From contig CAKAQP010000040.1 of NCBI GenBank assembly GCA_916720285.1, positions 1 through 13,861 on the forward strand: 13,861 nucleotides of DNA. Direction: 5' to 3'. How positions within the stretch are numbered: the stretch's first letter is position 1; every line of letters begins with the position of its first letter. A program made the position numbers and the translations under genes. The stretch comes from an uncultured Lachnoanaerobaculum sp. (GTDB lineage Bacteria > Bacillota > Clostridia > Lachnospirales > Lachnospiraceae). Positions 7,451 through 13,861 of this stretch are shown in pieces. The notes below the pieces were generated by a model, which worked only from the letters and a program-made list of their open reading frames with translations, did not search any database and had not been told where the DNA came from.

Positions 7451-10030
7451 TTATTTTTTCTTTTTGTTTGAATAATATGTATCGTCCATAGGTAATTTAG
7501 GTCTTAATTTACCGTCTCTCTTATAGTACGCATTCTGTACGGCAGGTGCGGTAGGAATTGTTGCAATCTCACCGATACCCTTTGAACCGTATGCTACTCC
7601 AAGGAGCTCTTCCTTCTCAACATATATTGCCTCAATCTCAGGTATATCTGTAGCTCTCATAAGACCAAGTGTACCAAACTTTGACTTAGGTACACAATCC
7701 TGTAACTTAAAGTCCTCAGTAAGTGCATATCCGAGTGACATAAGCACTCCGCCCTCTATCTGACCCTGGATGGAAATAGGGTTTACAACCTTTCCTGAGT
7801 CATGGGCCGCATAAACCTTCTTAACCTTACCGTCATCATCAAGTACAACAAGATGTGTTGCAAATCCGTATGCAACATGAGATTTAGGGAACGGTACGTC
7901 TGCTCCAAGCTTATCTGTAGGCTCAAAGTACTCTGCATAGTAGTCTTTACCGTTAAGCTTATTTAAATCTCCGTCTGCAGCATCAAGATCCTTTTTAAGT
8001 TCAAGTGAAACTCTTCTTATAGCCTCACCACTTATAAGAGTCTGTCTTGATCCTGAAGTAGTACCTGAGTCAGGATCAAGTTCAGAGTTACATCCCATAT
8101 TTTTAAACTTAGACTTAGGCAAGTTCAAAGTTTCCGCCGCCATCTGTATAAATATTGTTGCACAACCCTGACCGATATCTGAAGCACCGCAGTATATCTC
8201 TATAACGCCGTCATTAACAATAAGTTTTGCACGTCCTGTATCAGGAAGTCCTACACCTACACCGGCATTCTTCATAGCGCATGCCAGACCCACATTCGGA
8301 TAGTTTGCTTCATAAGCATCTTTTACAGCTTCCAATGTCTCTTTAAGAGCTGTTGAACAGTCTGCTATCTGTCCGTTTGGCAATACCTTACCCGGTTCGA
8401 TAGCATTTCTGTATCTGATTTCCCAAGGTGATATTCCAACCTTTTCTGCAAGCAAGTCAATTATTGACTCAAGTGCAAATTCACTCTGACAAACTCCGAA
8501 TCCTCTGAACGCACCTGCAGGAGGGTTGTTTGTATAGTATCCGTATCCTCTAATGTCATGATTCTGATAGCAATAAGGTCCTACCGCATGAGTACATGCA
8601 CGCTCAAGTACAGGTCCGCAAAGAGATGCATATGCACCTGTATCAAAATAGATATCACAGTCAAGTCCTGTGAATATACCGTTTTCATCACATCCGAGAG
8701 TAAATGTACCATGCATAGCATGACGCTTCGGATGGAATGCGAGTGACTCGTCTCTGGTAAACTTAGCCTTTACAGTTCTTCCAAGCTTATATGCACAAAG
8801 TGCCGCTATATGCTGAACCGAAACGTCCTCTTTACCGCCGAATCCACCGCCTACAAGCTTATTCTCAACAACTATCTTACTTGGATCCCAACCAAACATT
8901 ATAGCTACTTCTTTTCTTGTATCGAATACACTCTGGTCTGTAGAGTAAATCTTTACACCGTCCTTATACGGAAGAGCTATTGCACACTCAGGCTCAAGGA
9001 ATGCATGCTCTGTGAAAGGTGTATCAAAGGTCTCTGTAATTGTATACTTTGAATTTGCAATCGCTTCCTTGGCATCACCTCTTTTAACATGTCTTGACTG
9101 ACAAAGATTACCGTTAGGATGAACCTTAGGTGCATTTTCCGCCTTAGCTTCGTCTATATTTCTTACAGGCTCCAAAACCTCATATTCAACCTTAACAAGA
9201 GCCTTAGCCTTCTTTAATATTTCTTCACTCTCCGCCACAACAAGACACAATGCGTCGCCAACAAATCTGGTAACTTCACCCTTTGGAATCATAACGTCCC
9301 AATCCTGCTGGATGTGTCCAACCTTATTATTCGGTACATCCTCGGAAGTATATATTGCAACCACACCTTCAAGCGCTAAAGCCTCTGAGACATCTATATC
9401 AAGTATTCTTGCTCTTGGATACTTTGTTCTTACTGCCGATACATGGAGCATATTTTCAAGTTCCACATCATCAACATACTCACCGATACCGAGAACCTTA
9501 TCTCTTACATCAATTCTGAAGGCATTTGATCCTACACCGAAGTCATCACCCTTTTCAAGCTCTTCATCAATCTTCTTATCGCCTCTAAGTATCTGAGCCG
9601 CAAGGTCGATACCCTCAATAATCTTCTTATATCCTGTACATCTACAGATATTTCCCTTTATCGCCTCTTTAATTTCGTCTTCTGTAGGATTGGGATTTCT
9701 GTCAATAAGAGCTTTACCTGACATTACCATACCCGGAATACAGAATCCGCACTGTACAGCACCTTTTGATCCGAATGCATATACAAATGCCTCTTTTTCA
9801 AAGTCACTTAATCCCTCAACTGAAACAATGTTCATTCCCTGTGCTCTTTTTGTAGTCATAACACAGGCTCTGGTAGCTTTTCCGTCAATTATAATAGTAC
9901 AAGTACCGCAAGCTCCCTGACTACATCCGTCTTTTATAGATTTGAGCTTTAAATCGTCACGTAAAAATCTTAAAAGTGACACTTCTTTTTCAGTTTCAAC
10001 CAATTTACCGTTAACTGTAAAACTGTACAT
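7451..10030 (-). CDS. Molybdenum hydroxylase, selenium-dependent xanthine dehydrogenase type ([2Fe-2S]-Moco fusion)
   Basis: An 859-residue cytoplasmic xanthine dehydrogenase/aldehyde oxidoreductase-family enzyme; probable reaction is hydroxylation of xanthine or a related purine or N-heterocycle. Residues 1-75 hold a plant-type [2Fe-2S] ferredoxin with Cys36, Cys41, Cys44 and Cys56. Residues 76-150 hold the second [2Fe-2S] domain with Cys94, Cys97, Cys129 and Cys131. The rest is the molybdopterin part: GGGFGGKED (394-402), AGAFRGFG (505-512, Arg509), GASDIGQG (615-622) and the GIGE catalytic Glu821. No FAD domain is fused, as in Desulfovibrio aldehyde oxidoreductase. Length and fusion match the clostridial/Enterococcus selenium-dependent hydroxylase family, whose selenium is a labile cofactor rather than selenocysteine; that subgroup call is from memory. 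No maturation or FAD-subunit gene is adjacent. The start at 10028-10030 is chosen because GGAGGG precedes it by 7 nt; an ATG 33 nt upstream would place that site inside the gene. Confidence 0.88.
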   Translation of the reverse strand: MYSFTVNGKLVETEKEVSLLRFLRDDLKLKSIKDGCSQGACGTCTIIIDGKATRACVMTTKRAQGMNIVSVEGLSDFEKEAFVYAFGSKGAVQCGFCIPGMVMSGKALIDRNPNPTEDEIKEAIKGNICRCTGYKKIIEGIDLAAQILRGDKKIDEELEKGDDFGVGSNAFRIDVRDKVLGIGEYVDDVELENMLHVSAVRTKYPRARILDIDVSEALALEGVVAIYTSEDVPNNKVGHIQQDWDVMIPKGEVTRFVGDALCLVVAESEEILKKAKALVKVEYEVLEPVRNIDEAKAENAPKVHPNGNLCQSRHVKRGDAKEAIANSKYTITETFDTPFTEHAFLEPECAIALPYKDGVKIYSTDQSVFDTRKEVAIMFGWDPSKIVVENKLVGGGFGGKEDVSVQHIAALCAYKLGRTVKAKFTRDESLAFHPKRHAMHGTFTLGCDENGIFTGLDCDIYFDTGAYASLCGPVLERACTHAVGPYCYQNHDIRGYGYYTNNPPAGAFRGFGVCQSEFALESIIDLLAEKVGISPWEIRYRNAIEPGKVLPNGQIADCSTALKETLEAVKDAYEANYPNVGLACAMKNAGVGVGLPDTGRAKLIVNDGVIEIYCGASDIGQGCATIFIQMAAETLNLPKSKFKNMGCNSELDPDSGTTSGSRQTLISGEAIRRVSLELKKDLDAADGDLNKLNGKDYYAEYFEPTDKLGADVPFPKSHVAYGFATHLVVLDDDGKVKKVYAAHDSGKVVNPISIQGQIEGGVLMSLGYALTEDFKLQDCVPKSKFGTLGLMRATDIPEIEAIYVEKEELLGVAYGSKGIGEIATIPTAPAVQNAYYKRDGKLRPKLPMDDTYYSNKKKK

Positions 10031-10264
10031 CAAAATTCCCTCCACGATGTATTTATATGCCATTAAATACGTTGCTGATTTTTCTTTTTAAAATCGCGGC
10101 ATATATGATTGTTTGTAAATTTCCTTCGGCTTTATAACATTTAATTTCAGATTTTTGAACTTAAGATATAAATGTTATTTTTACCAAAAAAATTTTTAGA
10201 TATATCTTCCTTAAAGAAAATATCCCGTAATCTTATTCACATTTTTCAACAATGTATTGTCGAC
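10031..10264 (-). promoter_or_regulatory. Long AT-rich leader of the hydroxylase gene, with nested inverted repeats
   Basis: The 10031-10335 gap holds no credible gene. In the minus-strand leader I see, in order of transcription: a weak hairpin (10199-10224) trailed by T7 (10192-10186); a perfect 10-bp inverted repeat (10134-10143 with 10169-10178); and a two-tier hairpin (10054-10105) with outer arms TATATGCC/GGCATATA and an inner 8-bp stem of GC and GATTTT/AAAATC with one bulge. An alternative stem, GTATTT/AAATAC (10049-10054 with 10065-10070), excludes the outer tier. The ribosome binding site GGAGGG (10038-10043) stays outside these stems. No known purine, xanthine or Moco riboswitch consensus was recognised, so this is only a candidate regulatory leader. 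Confidence 0.4.
10131..10159 (-). promoter_or_regulatory. Candidate proximal promoter of the hydroxylase gene inside an inverted repeat
   Basis: On the minus strand TTCAAA (10154-10159), 17 nt, TATAAA (10131-10136). The perfect repeat ATAACATTTA / TAAATGTTAT (10134-10143 and 10169-10178) overlaps the -10 and brackets the -35, the placement of a repressor operator. The region is very AT-rich, so chance matches are likely; the repeat itself is exact. Confidence 0.35.
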
Positions 10265-10270
10265 ATTATA
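10265..10270 (-). promoter_or_regulatory. Candidate distal promoter (extended -10) of the hydroxylase gene
   Basis: The minus strand has TGCTATAAT, an extended -10 with perfect TATAAT at 10265-10270; the -35 region is poor (TTTATT at 17 nt), as tolerated with extended -10 sites. A transcript from here would carry a leader of about 230 nt. Confidence 0.5.
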
Positions 10271-10284
10271 GCATAATTTTTGGA

Positions 10285-10308
10285 ATAAATAAACTTCTTT
10301 TTATTTAT
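10285..10308. repeat. AT-only inverted repeat between araC-type gene and hydroxylase promoter
   Basis: ATAAATAAA and TTTATTTAT form a perfect 9-bp inverted repeat around a 6-nt loop, 28 nt past the AraC-type stop codon and overlapping the -35 zone of the distal hydroxylase promoter. It could be a weak terminator for the regulator gene or a binding site; no U-run follows on the minus strand, so neither is established. Confidence 0.4.
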
Positions 10309-10335
10309 GTATTCGATAATAAGCAACATTTTGCA

Positions 10336-11133
10336 TTATTTTCTTAATGTTTGGCTTGGTGATATACCAAAATATTTTTTATAAAGTCTACTGAAATAAA
10401 GCGGGTCACGATACCCCACGTTTATAGCCGTTTCAGTAACGGATACCCCCGACAACAGTAGATTTACAGCCTTTCTGAGGCGTAATCTTATAAGATAATC
10501 TATAGGTCTTATATGATAAATTTTATTAAATGTATACGAAAAATGAGCCTTGTTCATACCTGCAATATCGGCCAGATCTTCAAGGCACAAATTTTTATTA
10601 TAGGATTTTTCCATAAATTCCACGGCATTTTCTATCTGTAATATTTCCCGATTTATCATAGAATAGCCGAATGAACTTAGAATAAGTTGTTGAGCAATAA
10701 TACTGTTGTGCACATGATCGTCAAAACTTGCTCTCTCTACACTTGCTTTTAATTTAGACAACAATTCTTTTGAAATATCCCGATCAAAACCGGATATTTT
10801 ATATACCGAGTTCATAATATCACTATAACCATGCCATGGAACTTCCGGATCGTAATATATATTTAAATGTATAAAAGGCTCATCTGTAATTACATCAAAA
10901 GTTATTTTTCTGTTTTTTGAACCGTGAATAACTACGTCAGGCGTAGCTGTAAAACTTTCATCATTAAAATTAATATCCGCTCCGCCTTCCAATGTATATA
11001 TGAAAGCACTGTGAGTAGTATCATAAGAAATATGCTCTCCCTTGGTTTTTTCCTGTAGAGAAACTCCCGTAATCAGATACTTTCTGCTGCTGTATTCTCT
11101 TTGACAATCCAATAAAAACTCTTTTTCCTTCAC
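10336..11133 (-). CDS. AraC-family transcriptional regulator, divergent from iron-type ABC importer
   Basis: A 265-residue regulator. Residues about 15-110 look like the cupin-type sensing domain of AraC proteins (beta-rich, with HSAFIYTLEGGADINF). Residues about 165-263 are the double helix-turn-helix: first HTH in LCLEDLADIAGMNKAHFSYT (182-201), second about 231-253, with the signature VGYRDPLYFSRLYKKYFGIS (239-258). The start is a GTG at 11131-11133; no ATG lies near, and AGGAGGG stands 3-4 nt before it. The gene is divergent from the FecCD-type permease, a common arrangement for AraC activators of siderophore importers such as B. subtilis Btr and the FeuABC system, so control of that importer by its imported ligand is likely but inferred. 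It is followed by the hydroxylase gene on the same strand, but that gene has its own promoter candidates. Confidence 0.92.
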   Translation of the reverse strand: MKEKEFLLDCQREYSSRKYLITGVSLQEKTKGEHISYDTTHSAFIYTLEGGADINFNDESFTATPDVVIHGSKNRKITFDVITDEPFIHLNIYYDPEVPWHGYSDIMNSVYKISGFDRDISKELLSKLKASVERASFDDHVHNSIIAQQLILSSFGYSMINREILQIENAVEFMEKSYNKNLCLEDLADIAGMNKAHFSYTFNKIYHIRPIDYLIRLRLRKAVNLLLSGVSVTETAINVGYRDPLYFSRLYKKYFGISPSQTLRK

Positions 11134-11145
11134 AAACCCTCCTTT

Positions 11146-11175
11146 TATGGACTATATTTTTAATAATAGTCCATA
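11146..11175 (-). promoter_or_regulatory. Perfect inverted repeat in the araC-type leader
   Basis: TATGGACTAT and ATAGTCCATA (10 bp each, exact) are separated by 10 nt, a few bases after the predicted start of the minus-strand transcript and ending 3-5 nt before the ribosome binding site. As DNA it would be a good operator for autorepression; as RNA it forms a hairpin beside the ribosome binding site. No U-run follows, so it is not a terminator. Confidence 0.5.
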
Positions 11176-11185
11176 TCTTTATATT

Positions 11186-11214
11186 ATTCTATATTCAAAT
11201 TTTAAAAATATCAA
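11186..11214 (-). promoter_or_regulatory. Candidate promoter of the AraC-type gene
   Basis: On the minus strand TTGATA (11209-11214), 17-nt spacer, TAGAAT (11186-11191): 5 of 6 matches in each box. It overlaps the opposing importer promoter, so RNA polymerase could not use both at once. Confidence 0.5.
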
Positions 11215-11221
11215 TTATAAT
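11194..11221 (+). promoter_or_regulatory. Candidate promoter of the ABC importer operon
   Basis: On the plus strand TTCAAA (11194-11199), 16-nt spacer, perfect TATAAT (11216-11221). Predicted transcript start is near 11228, inside the TTAGG...CTAA site. A second TATAAT at 11246-11251 directly abuts the first ATG of the permease and lacks a good -35. Confidence 0.45.
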
Positions 11222-11227
11222 ATCATT

Positions 11228-11243
11228 GTTAGGTATCACTAAC
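11228..11243 (+). promoter_or_regulatory. Candidate DtxR/IdeR-like iron box
   Basis: GTTAGGTATCACTAAC is a 5-bp inverted repeat (GTTAG/CTAAC) around 6 nt. It keeps the TTAGGT and CTAAC halves, in register, of the DtxR/IdeR consensus TTAGGTTAGCCTAACCTAA. It sits just downstream of the importer -10, where a bound repressor would block transcription; iron repression of a siderophore-type importer fits. The inner bases do not match, so this is a candidate only. Confidence 0.35.
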
Positions 11244-11251
11244 TATATAAT

Positions 11252-12310
11252 ATGAAAGGTTTTATAAATATATTTATGTCAAAGAGTAAAAATGACTTTA
11301 AGTTTATACTGCTGCTTATGGTGCTTTGTATATTTCTCCTGTTCTCTATGCTCGCAGGAATTTCACTTGGTGCGGTAAGAATAGGCTTAAAAGATACTTT
11401 TAATATAATTTCGAACAGTATATCAAGTAGTGAGAGTATAAGTGCTTTCTCAAAATCTACAGTTGCCATTGTGTTGAATATGAGAGTTCCCAGAGTAATA
11501 ATGGGGCTTTTTGTAGGAGCAGGATTGGCACTTTGCGGAACAATAATGCAAACTACCGTCAATAATCCCATTTCAGAGCCGTATATACTTGGAATTTCCG
11601 CCGGTGCTACGTTTGGAGCCACTTTGTTTATTATACTCGGTTTAAAATCTTTGACCGGAACCGGTGCATTTTTCGGCTCCGTCATTTCAACCGGAATAGT
11701 ACTTTTTATAGCATCTCTCGGTAAAAAGATTACTACAACAAGTCTTATACTTTCAGGTGCCGTTGTAAATGCTCTATTTAGCGCATTTTCCAATTTTATA
11801 ATATCAATAGGCGCCAATTCGGACAGCATGATGACAATAAAATTCTGGACTATGGGTTCACTTGCAAGTGCTTCATGGAAAGATATAGACCTGCCTTTAT
11901 TTATTATTCCTATATGCTTCATATTCTTTATAACACAGTACAGGGTTTTAAATACGATGCTTATGGGTGATGAGGTTGCTGTCACTTTGGGAATAAATTT
12001 ACATAGATACAGGTTTATATATATGATATTTATATCCATGATAACAGGAATTTTAGTATCAAAATGCGGAATAATAGGATTTGTAGGTTTGATAACACCT
12101 CATATATCAAGGATTCTTGTAGGTACCGACCATAAAAAAATAATACCGCTTTCAGCAATTCTCGGTAGTCTTTTTATACTTTGGTCGGATATACTTGCAA
12201 GATGTCTTATCGATAAAGCCGAGTTGCCTATAGGAATATTTACATCTTTAGTAGGCGGTCCTTTCTTTATTTATATTGTTATACAAAATCAGAGAAAGGG
12301 GCAAAGATAA
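11252..12310 (+). CDS. FecCD/BtuC-family permease of an iron-siderophore/heme/B12-type ABC importer
   Basis: A 352-residue membrane permease that would form the homodimeric channel of the importer encoded with the next two genes. Several hydrophobic helices fill most of the length. Family landmarks: MRVPRVIMGLFVGAGLALCG (77-96), NPISEPYILGISAGA (105-119), the GDEVAVTLGIN segment (239-249) near the ATPase contact, GIIGFVGLITPHISR (273-287) and ELPIGIFTSLVGGPFF (324-339). Only one permease gene is present, consistent with a homodimer as in BtuC. The start is uncertain: ATG 11252 has no ribosome binding site and abuts a TATAAT, while ATG 11276 (eight residues shorter) has AAAGG but 16 nt away. 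The stop overlaps the ATPase start by 1 nt (TAATG). Substrate cannot be read from the sequence; iron-siderophore is favoured by the AraC neighbour. Confidence 0.92.
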   Translation: MKGFINIFMSKSKNDFKFILLLMVLCIFLLFSMLAGISLGAVRIGLKDTFNIISNSISSSESISAFSKSTVAIVLNMRVPRVIMGLFVGAGLALCGTIMQTTVNNPISEPYILGISAGATFGATLFIILGLKSLTGTGAFFGSVISTGIVLFIASLGKKITTTSLILSGAVVNALFSAFSNFIISIGANSDSMMTIKFWTMGSLASASWKDIDLPLFIIPICFIFFITQYRVLNTMLMGDEVAVTLGINLHRYRFIYMIFISMITGILVSKCGIIGFVGLITPHISRILVGTDHKKIIPLSAILGSLFILWSDILARCLIDKAELPIGIFTSLVGGPFFIYIVIQNQRKGQR

Positions 12311-13065
12311 TGAATTTAATTTGTAATAATATATCATACTCCATAAAGGATAAAACAATATTACATAATGTCTCTATAGATGTTAAAGGAAATAAATTCT
12401 ATTCAATACTTGGACCGAACGGATGCGGTAAAACAACTCTTCTAAAAACCATATACAGAATTTTAAAACCTTCCTTTGGTGAAATTTTATTGAACAATAA
12501 AAATATGGAAGATATACGTTTGAAAGATTCGGCAAAAGAAATGGCTGTCGTTGCACAGTTCAATGAAATAAATTTTGATTGCAATGTAGAAGATATGGTA
12601 ATGCTTGGCAGAACACCTCATATAGGATTTATGCAGACTGAAAAGCAGATCGACTATGATATTGTAAAGGATGCATTGAGAAAGGTGGGCATGCTTGATA
12701 AATCCGAGCGCTCCTACCTCTCCTTATCGGGAGGTGAAAAGCAACGTGTAGCACTTGCACGTGCCATTGCACAAAGACCGAGCCTGCTGCTTCTTGACGA
12801 ACCTACAAACCATCTTGACATAAAATATAAAATCGAAATTTTGCAAATTATAAAAGATTTGAATATAAATGTGCTTGCTGTACTACATGATATACAGCTC
12901 GCATGTAAATATTCAGATTACATATATCTTATGAAGGGAGGTGAGATAAAGTACGAAGGCAGTCCGAAATCAACTATAACCAAAGAATCTATGAAAGATG
13001 TATATGATATCAATTGTAAAATATCATGGGCTGATGATAATCAAGCCTTGATAGAATATATTTAA
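12310..13065 (+). CDS. ABC importer ATPase, FecE/FhuC type
   Basis: A 251-residue cytoplasmic ATPase powering the importer. All motifs are intact: Walker A GPNGCGKTT (35-43), Q-loop Gln83, signature LSGGEKQ (139-145), Walker B LLLLDEP (159-165) with catalytic Glu164, D-loop NHLD (167-170) and switch His193 in VLHD. THLD/NHLD and the VAQ Q-loop are typical of the iron-siderophore/B12 group. The ATG shares its A with the permease stop codon and has AAAGGGG 8 nt upstream, so the two proteins are translationally coupled. The binding-protein gene follows after 15 nt. Confidence 0.95.
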   Translation: MNLICNNISYSIKDKTILHNVSIDVKGNKFYSILGPNGCGKTTLLKTIYRILKPSFGEILLNNKNMEDIRLKDSAKEMAVVAQFNEINFDCNVEDMVMLGRTPHIGFMQTEKQIDYDIVKDALRKVGMLDKSERSYLSLSGGEKQRVALARAIAQRPSLLLLDEPTNHLDIKYKIEILQIIKDLNINVLAVLHDIQLACKYSDYIYLMKGGEIKYEGSPKSTITKESMKDVYDINCKISWADDNQALIEYI

Positions 13066-13080
13066 TATGAAAGGAATAAA

Positions 13081-13861
13081 ATGAAAAAAATATTTAACAT
13101 AGCTCTAAGCACATGTATTTCTCTTGCACTTGTAGGATGTGCAACAGCCTCAAACAATAATTCTGCAAGCAGTACCGTAGCCGAAACAAGCTCATCTGTA
13201 GCGGAAAGTACTTCACTTGCCGAAAGTTCAACCGCGGATGAAAAGAAGTCTTCTGAAACTGTTTATCCTGTCAGCATTACAACTTATGATGCTGACGGTA
13301 AAGAAATCACTCAGGTATTTGAAAAATCTCCTGAGCGAATAATAACCAATAATCTCTCATCTACAGAAATACTTATTGACCTCGGATTACAGGATAAAAT
13401 TGTAGGCATGTTAAATCCGGATAATGAAGTTACAGGTGATTATGCTGATGCAATTACCGCAATCCCTCATATCGGTGATAAAAAGAGTGTATCAAAAGAG
13501 GTTGTTTTATCCAATAACCCTGATATTATAATAGGAAGAAATATGATGTTTTCAGATAAATCTTTGGGAACAATTGACTCCTGGAATGAAAACTCTATAC
13601 CTGTATACACTCAAAAAGCTTCTGTTTCCAATATGAAGCAGAGCCTTGAAAATGTTATTGAAGATATAAGAAATATAGGAATAATATTCAATGTGCAGGA
13701 AAAAGCAAATACATATGCTGACGAACTTGAGAAAAAGATCAACGCTGTGGCATCTTCAGACAAAAACTCAGGTGAATTAAAAAATGCCCTCATCATGTGT
13801 GCATACAATGATTCAACCTTCGGTGCTTACAAGTCTGCACTACAAGAAAGTATACTTAATA
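13081..13861 (+). CDS. Substrate-binding lipoprotein of the iron-type ABC importer (cut by window edge)
   Basis: The first 260 residues of a periplasmic-binding-protein-2-type (FecB/BtuF) receptor; the frame is open at the last base. Residues 1-20 form a lipoprotein signal ending in the lipobox LVGC, with Cys20 to be lipidated and anchored outside the membrane. A Ser/Thr/Ala/Glu-rich linker follows (about 21-58), then the binding domain starting at SITTYDADGKEITQVFE. Family landmarks are KSPERIITNNLSSTEILIDLG and the NPDIIIGRNMMF strand. AAAGGA lies 6 nt upstream of the ATG and the ATPase gene ends 15 nt before it, so it belongs to the same operon, here with the receptor last. The ligand is not determinable; siderophore, heme or cobalamin are all possible. 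Confidence 0.93.
   Translation, partial: MKKIFNIALSTCISLALVGCATASNNNSASSTVAETSSSVAESTSLAESSTADEKKSSETVYPVSITTYDADGKEITQVFEKSPERIITNNLSSTEILIDLGLQDKIVGMLNPDNEVTGDYADAITAIPHIGDKKSVSKEVVLSNNPDIIIGRNMMFSDKSLGTIDSWNENSIPVYTQKASVSNMKQSLENVIEDIRNIGIIFNVQEKANTYADELEKKINAVASSDKNSGELKNALIMCAYNDSTFGAYKSALQESILN

Noticed and set aside
8558..9920. Several 60-95-codon plus-strand open frames inside the hydroxylase gene.
   Set aside because: Cys/Ser-rich shadow translations of a well-supported gene, with no start signals.
10031..10063. Upstream ATG at 10063 as start of the molybdenum hydroxylase.
   Set aside because: The strong GGAGGG lies between it and the ATG at 10030, and family proteins start directly with the ferredoxin domain (YSFTVNGK).
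10031..10335. Known riboswitch (purine, xanthine NMT1-like or Moco) upstream of the hydroxylase.
   Set aside because: The conserved loop sequences I remember for these classes are not present; only generic stems are seen.
11205..11230. Fur box in the araC-importer region (TATCAATTATAATATCA).
   Set aside because: Only one half resembles TGATAAT; the symmetric half is wrong, and AT-rich DNA gives such partial matches often.
11239..12039. 266-codon open frame on the minus strand, antisense to the FecCD-type permease.
   Set aside because: Low-complexity shadow of a real membrane-protein gene; no ribosome binding site or recognisable domain.
1..13861. CRISPR arrays, tRNA genes, insertion sequences or phage genes.
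   Set aside because: No regularly spaced repeats, cloverleaf-like sequences, transposase-like proteins or terminal repeats were found on reading through.

Overview
The window reads as chromosomal DNA of a low-GC Gram-positive anaerobe. AT-rich coding, strong AGGAGG-type ribosome binding sites, TTGAAA/TATAAT promoters, a Firmicutes-type lipoprotein and a selenium-type molybdenum hydroxylase point to Clostridia, most likely Lachnospiraceae. That placement is inference from gene content and style; no rRNA or other marker is present. No tRNA, IS element, phage gene or CRISPR array was seen.

Layout from left to right. (1) 1-1939, minus strand: a compact operon reading leftwards from one good promoter, encoding an SGNH/GDSL esterase resembling the Mycobacterium smegmatis arylesterase/acyltransferase, a LysR regulator, and the start of pyrroline-5-carboxylate reductase (proC, cut by the window edge). 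Gaps are 1 and 8 nt. (2) 1955-7382, minus strand: a two-gene operon with its own promoter and terminator-like palindrome. It encodes a 778-aa MMPL/RND permease and, overlapping its 3' end, a ~995-aa secreted, tail-anchored protein. In that protein two blocks of GLUG-type beta repeats are split by ~245 residues of coiled coil. This is the least ordinary part of the window. (3) 7404-10335, minus strand: a single-gene unit for an FAD-less [2Fe-2S]/molybdopterin hydroxylase of the selenium-dependent xanthine dehydrogenase type, with a clear terminator and a ~305-nt upstream region rich in inverted repeats. (4) 10336-13861: an AraC-family regulator (minus) divergent from a FecCD-type permease, its ATPase and a substrate-binding lipoprotein (plus, cut by the window edge). 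Together these form an iron-siderophore/heme/cobalamin-type ABC importer. The 118-nt divergent region has overlapping promoters, a TTAGG...CTAA site resembling DtxR/IdeR iron boxes, and a perfect 10-bp inverted repeat just before the araC ribosome binding site.

How the parts may work together. The AraC protein probably senses the imported ligand and controls the importer, perhaps combined with iron repression. The permease and the GLUG/coiled-coil protein are likely made together and may act as an envelope export or assembly pair. The esterase-LysR-proC grouping has no obvious shared pathway. Promoters, operators and RNA folds were read by eye and are less certain than the genes.
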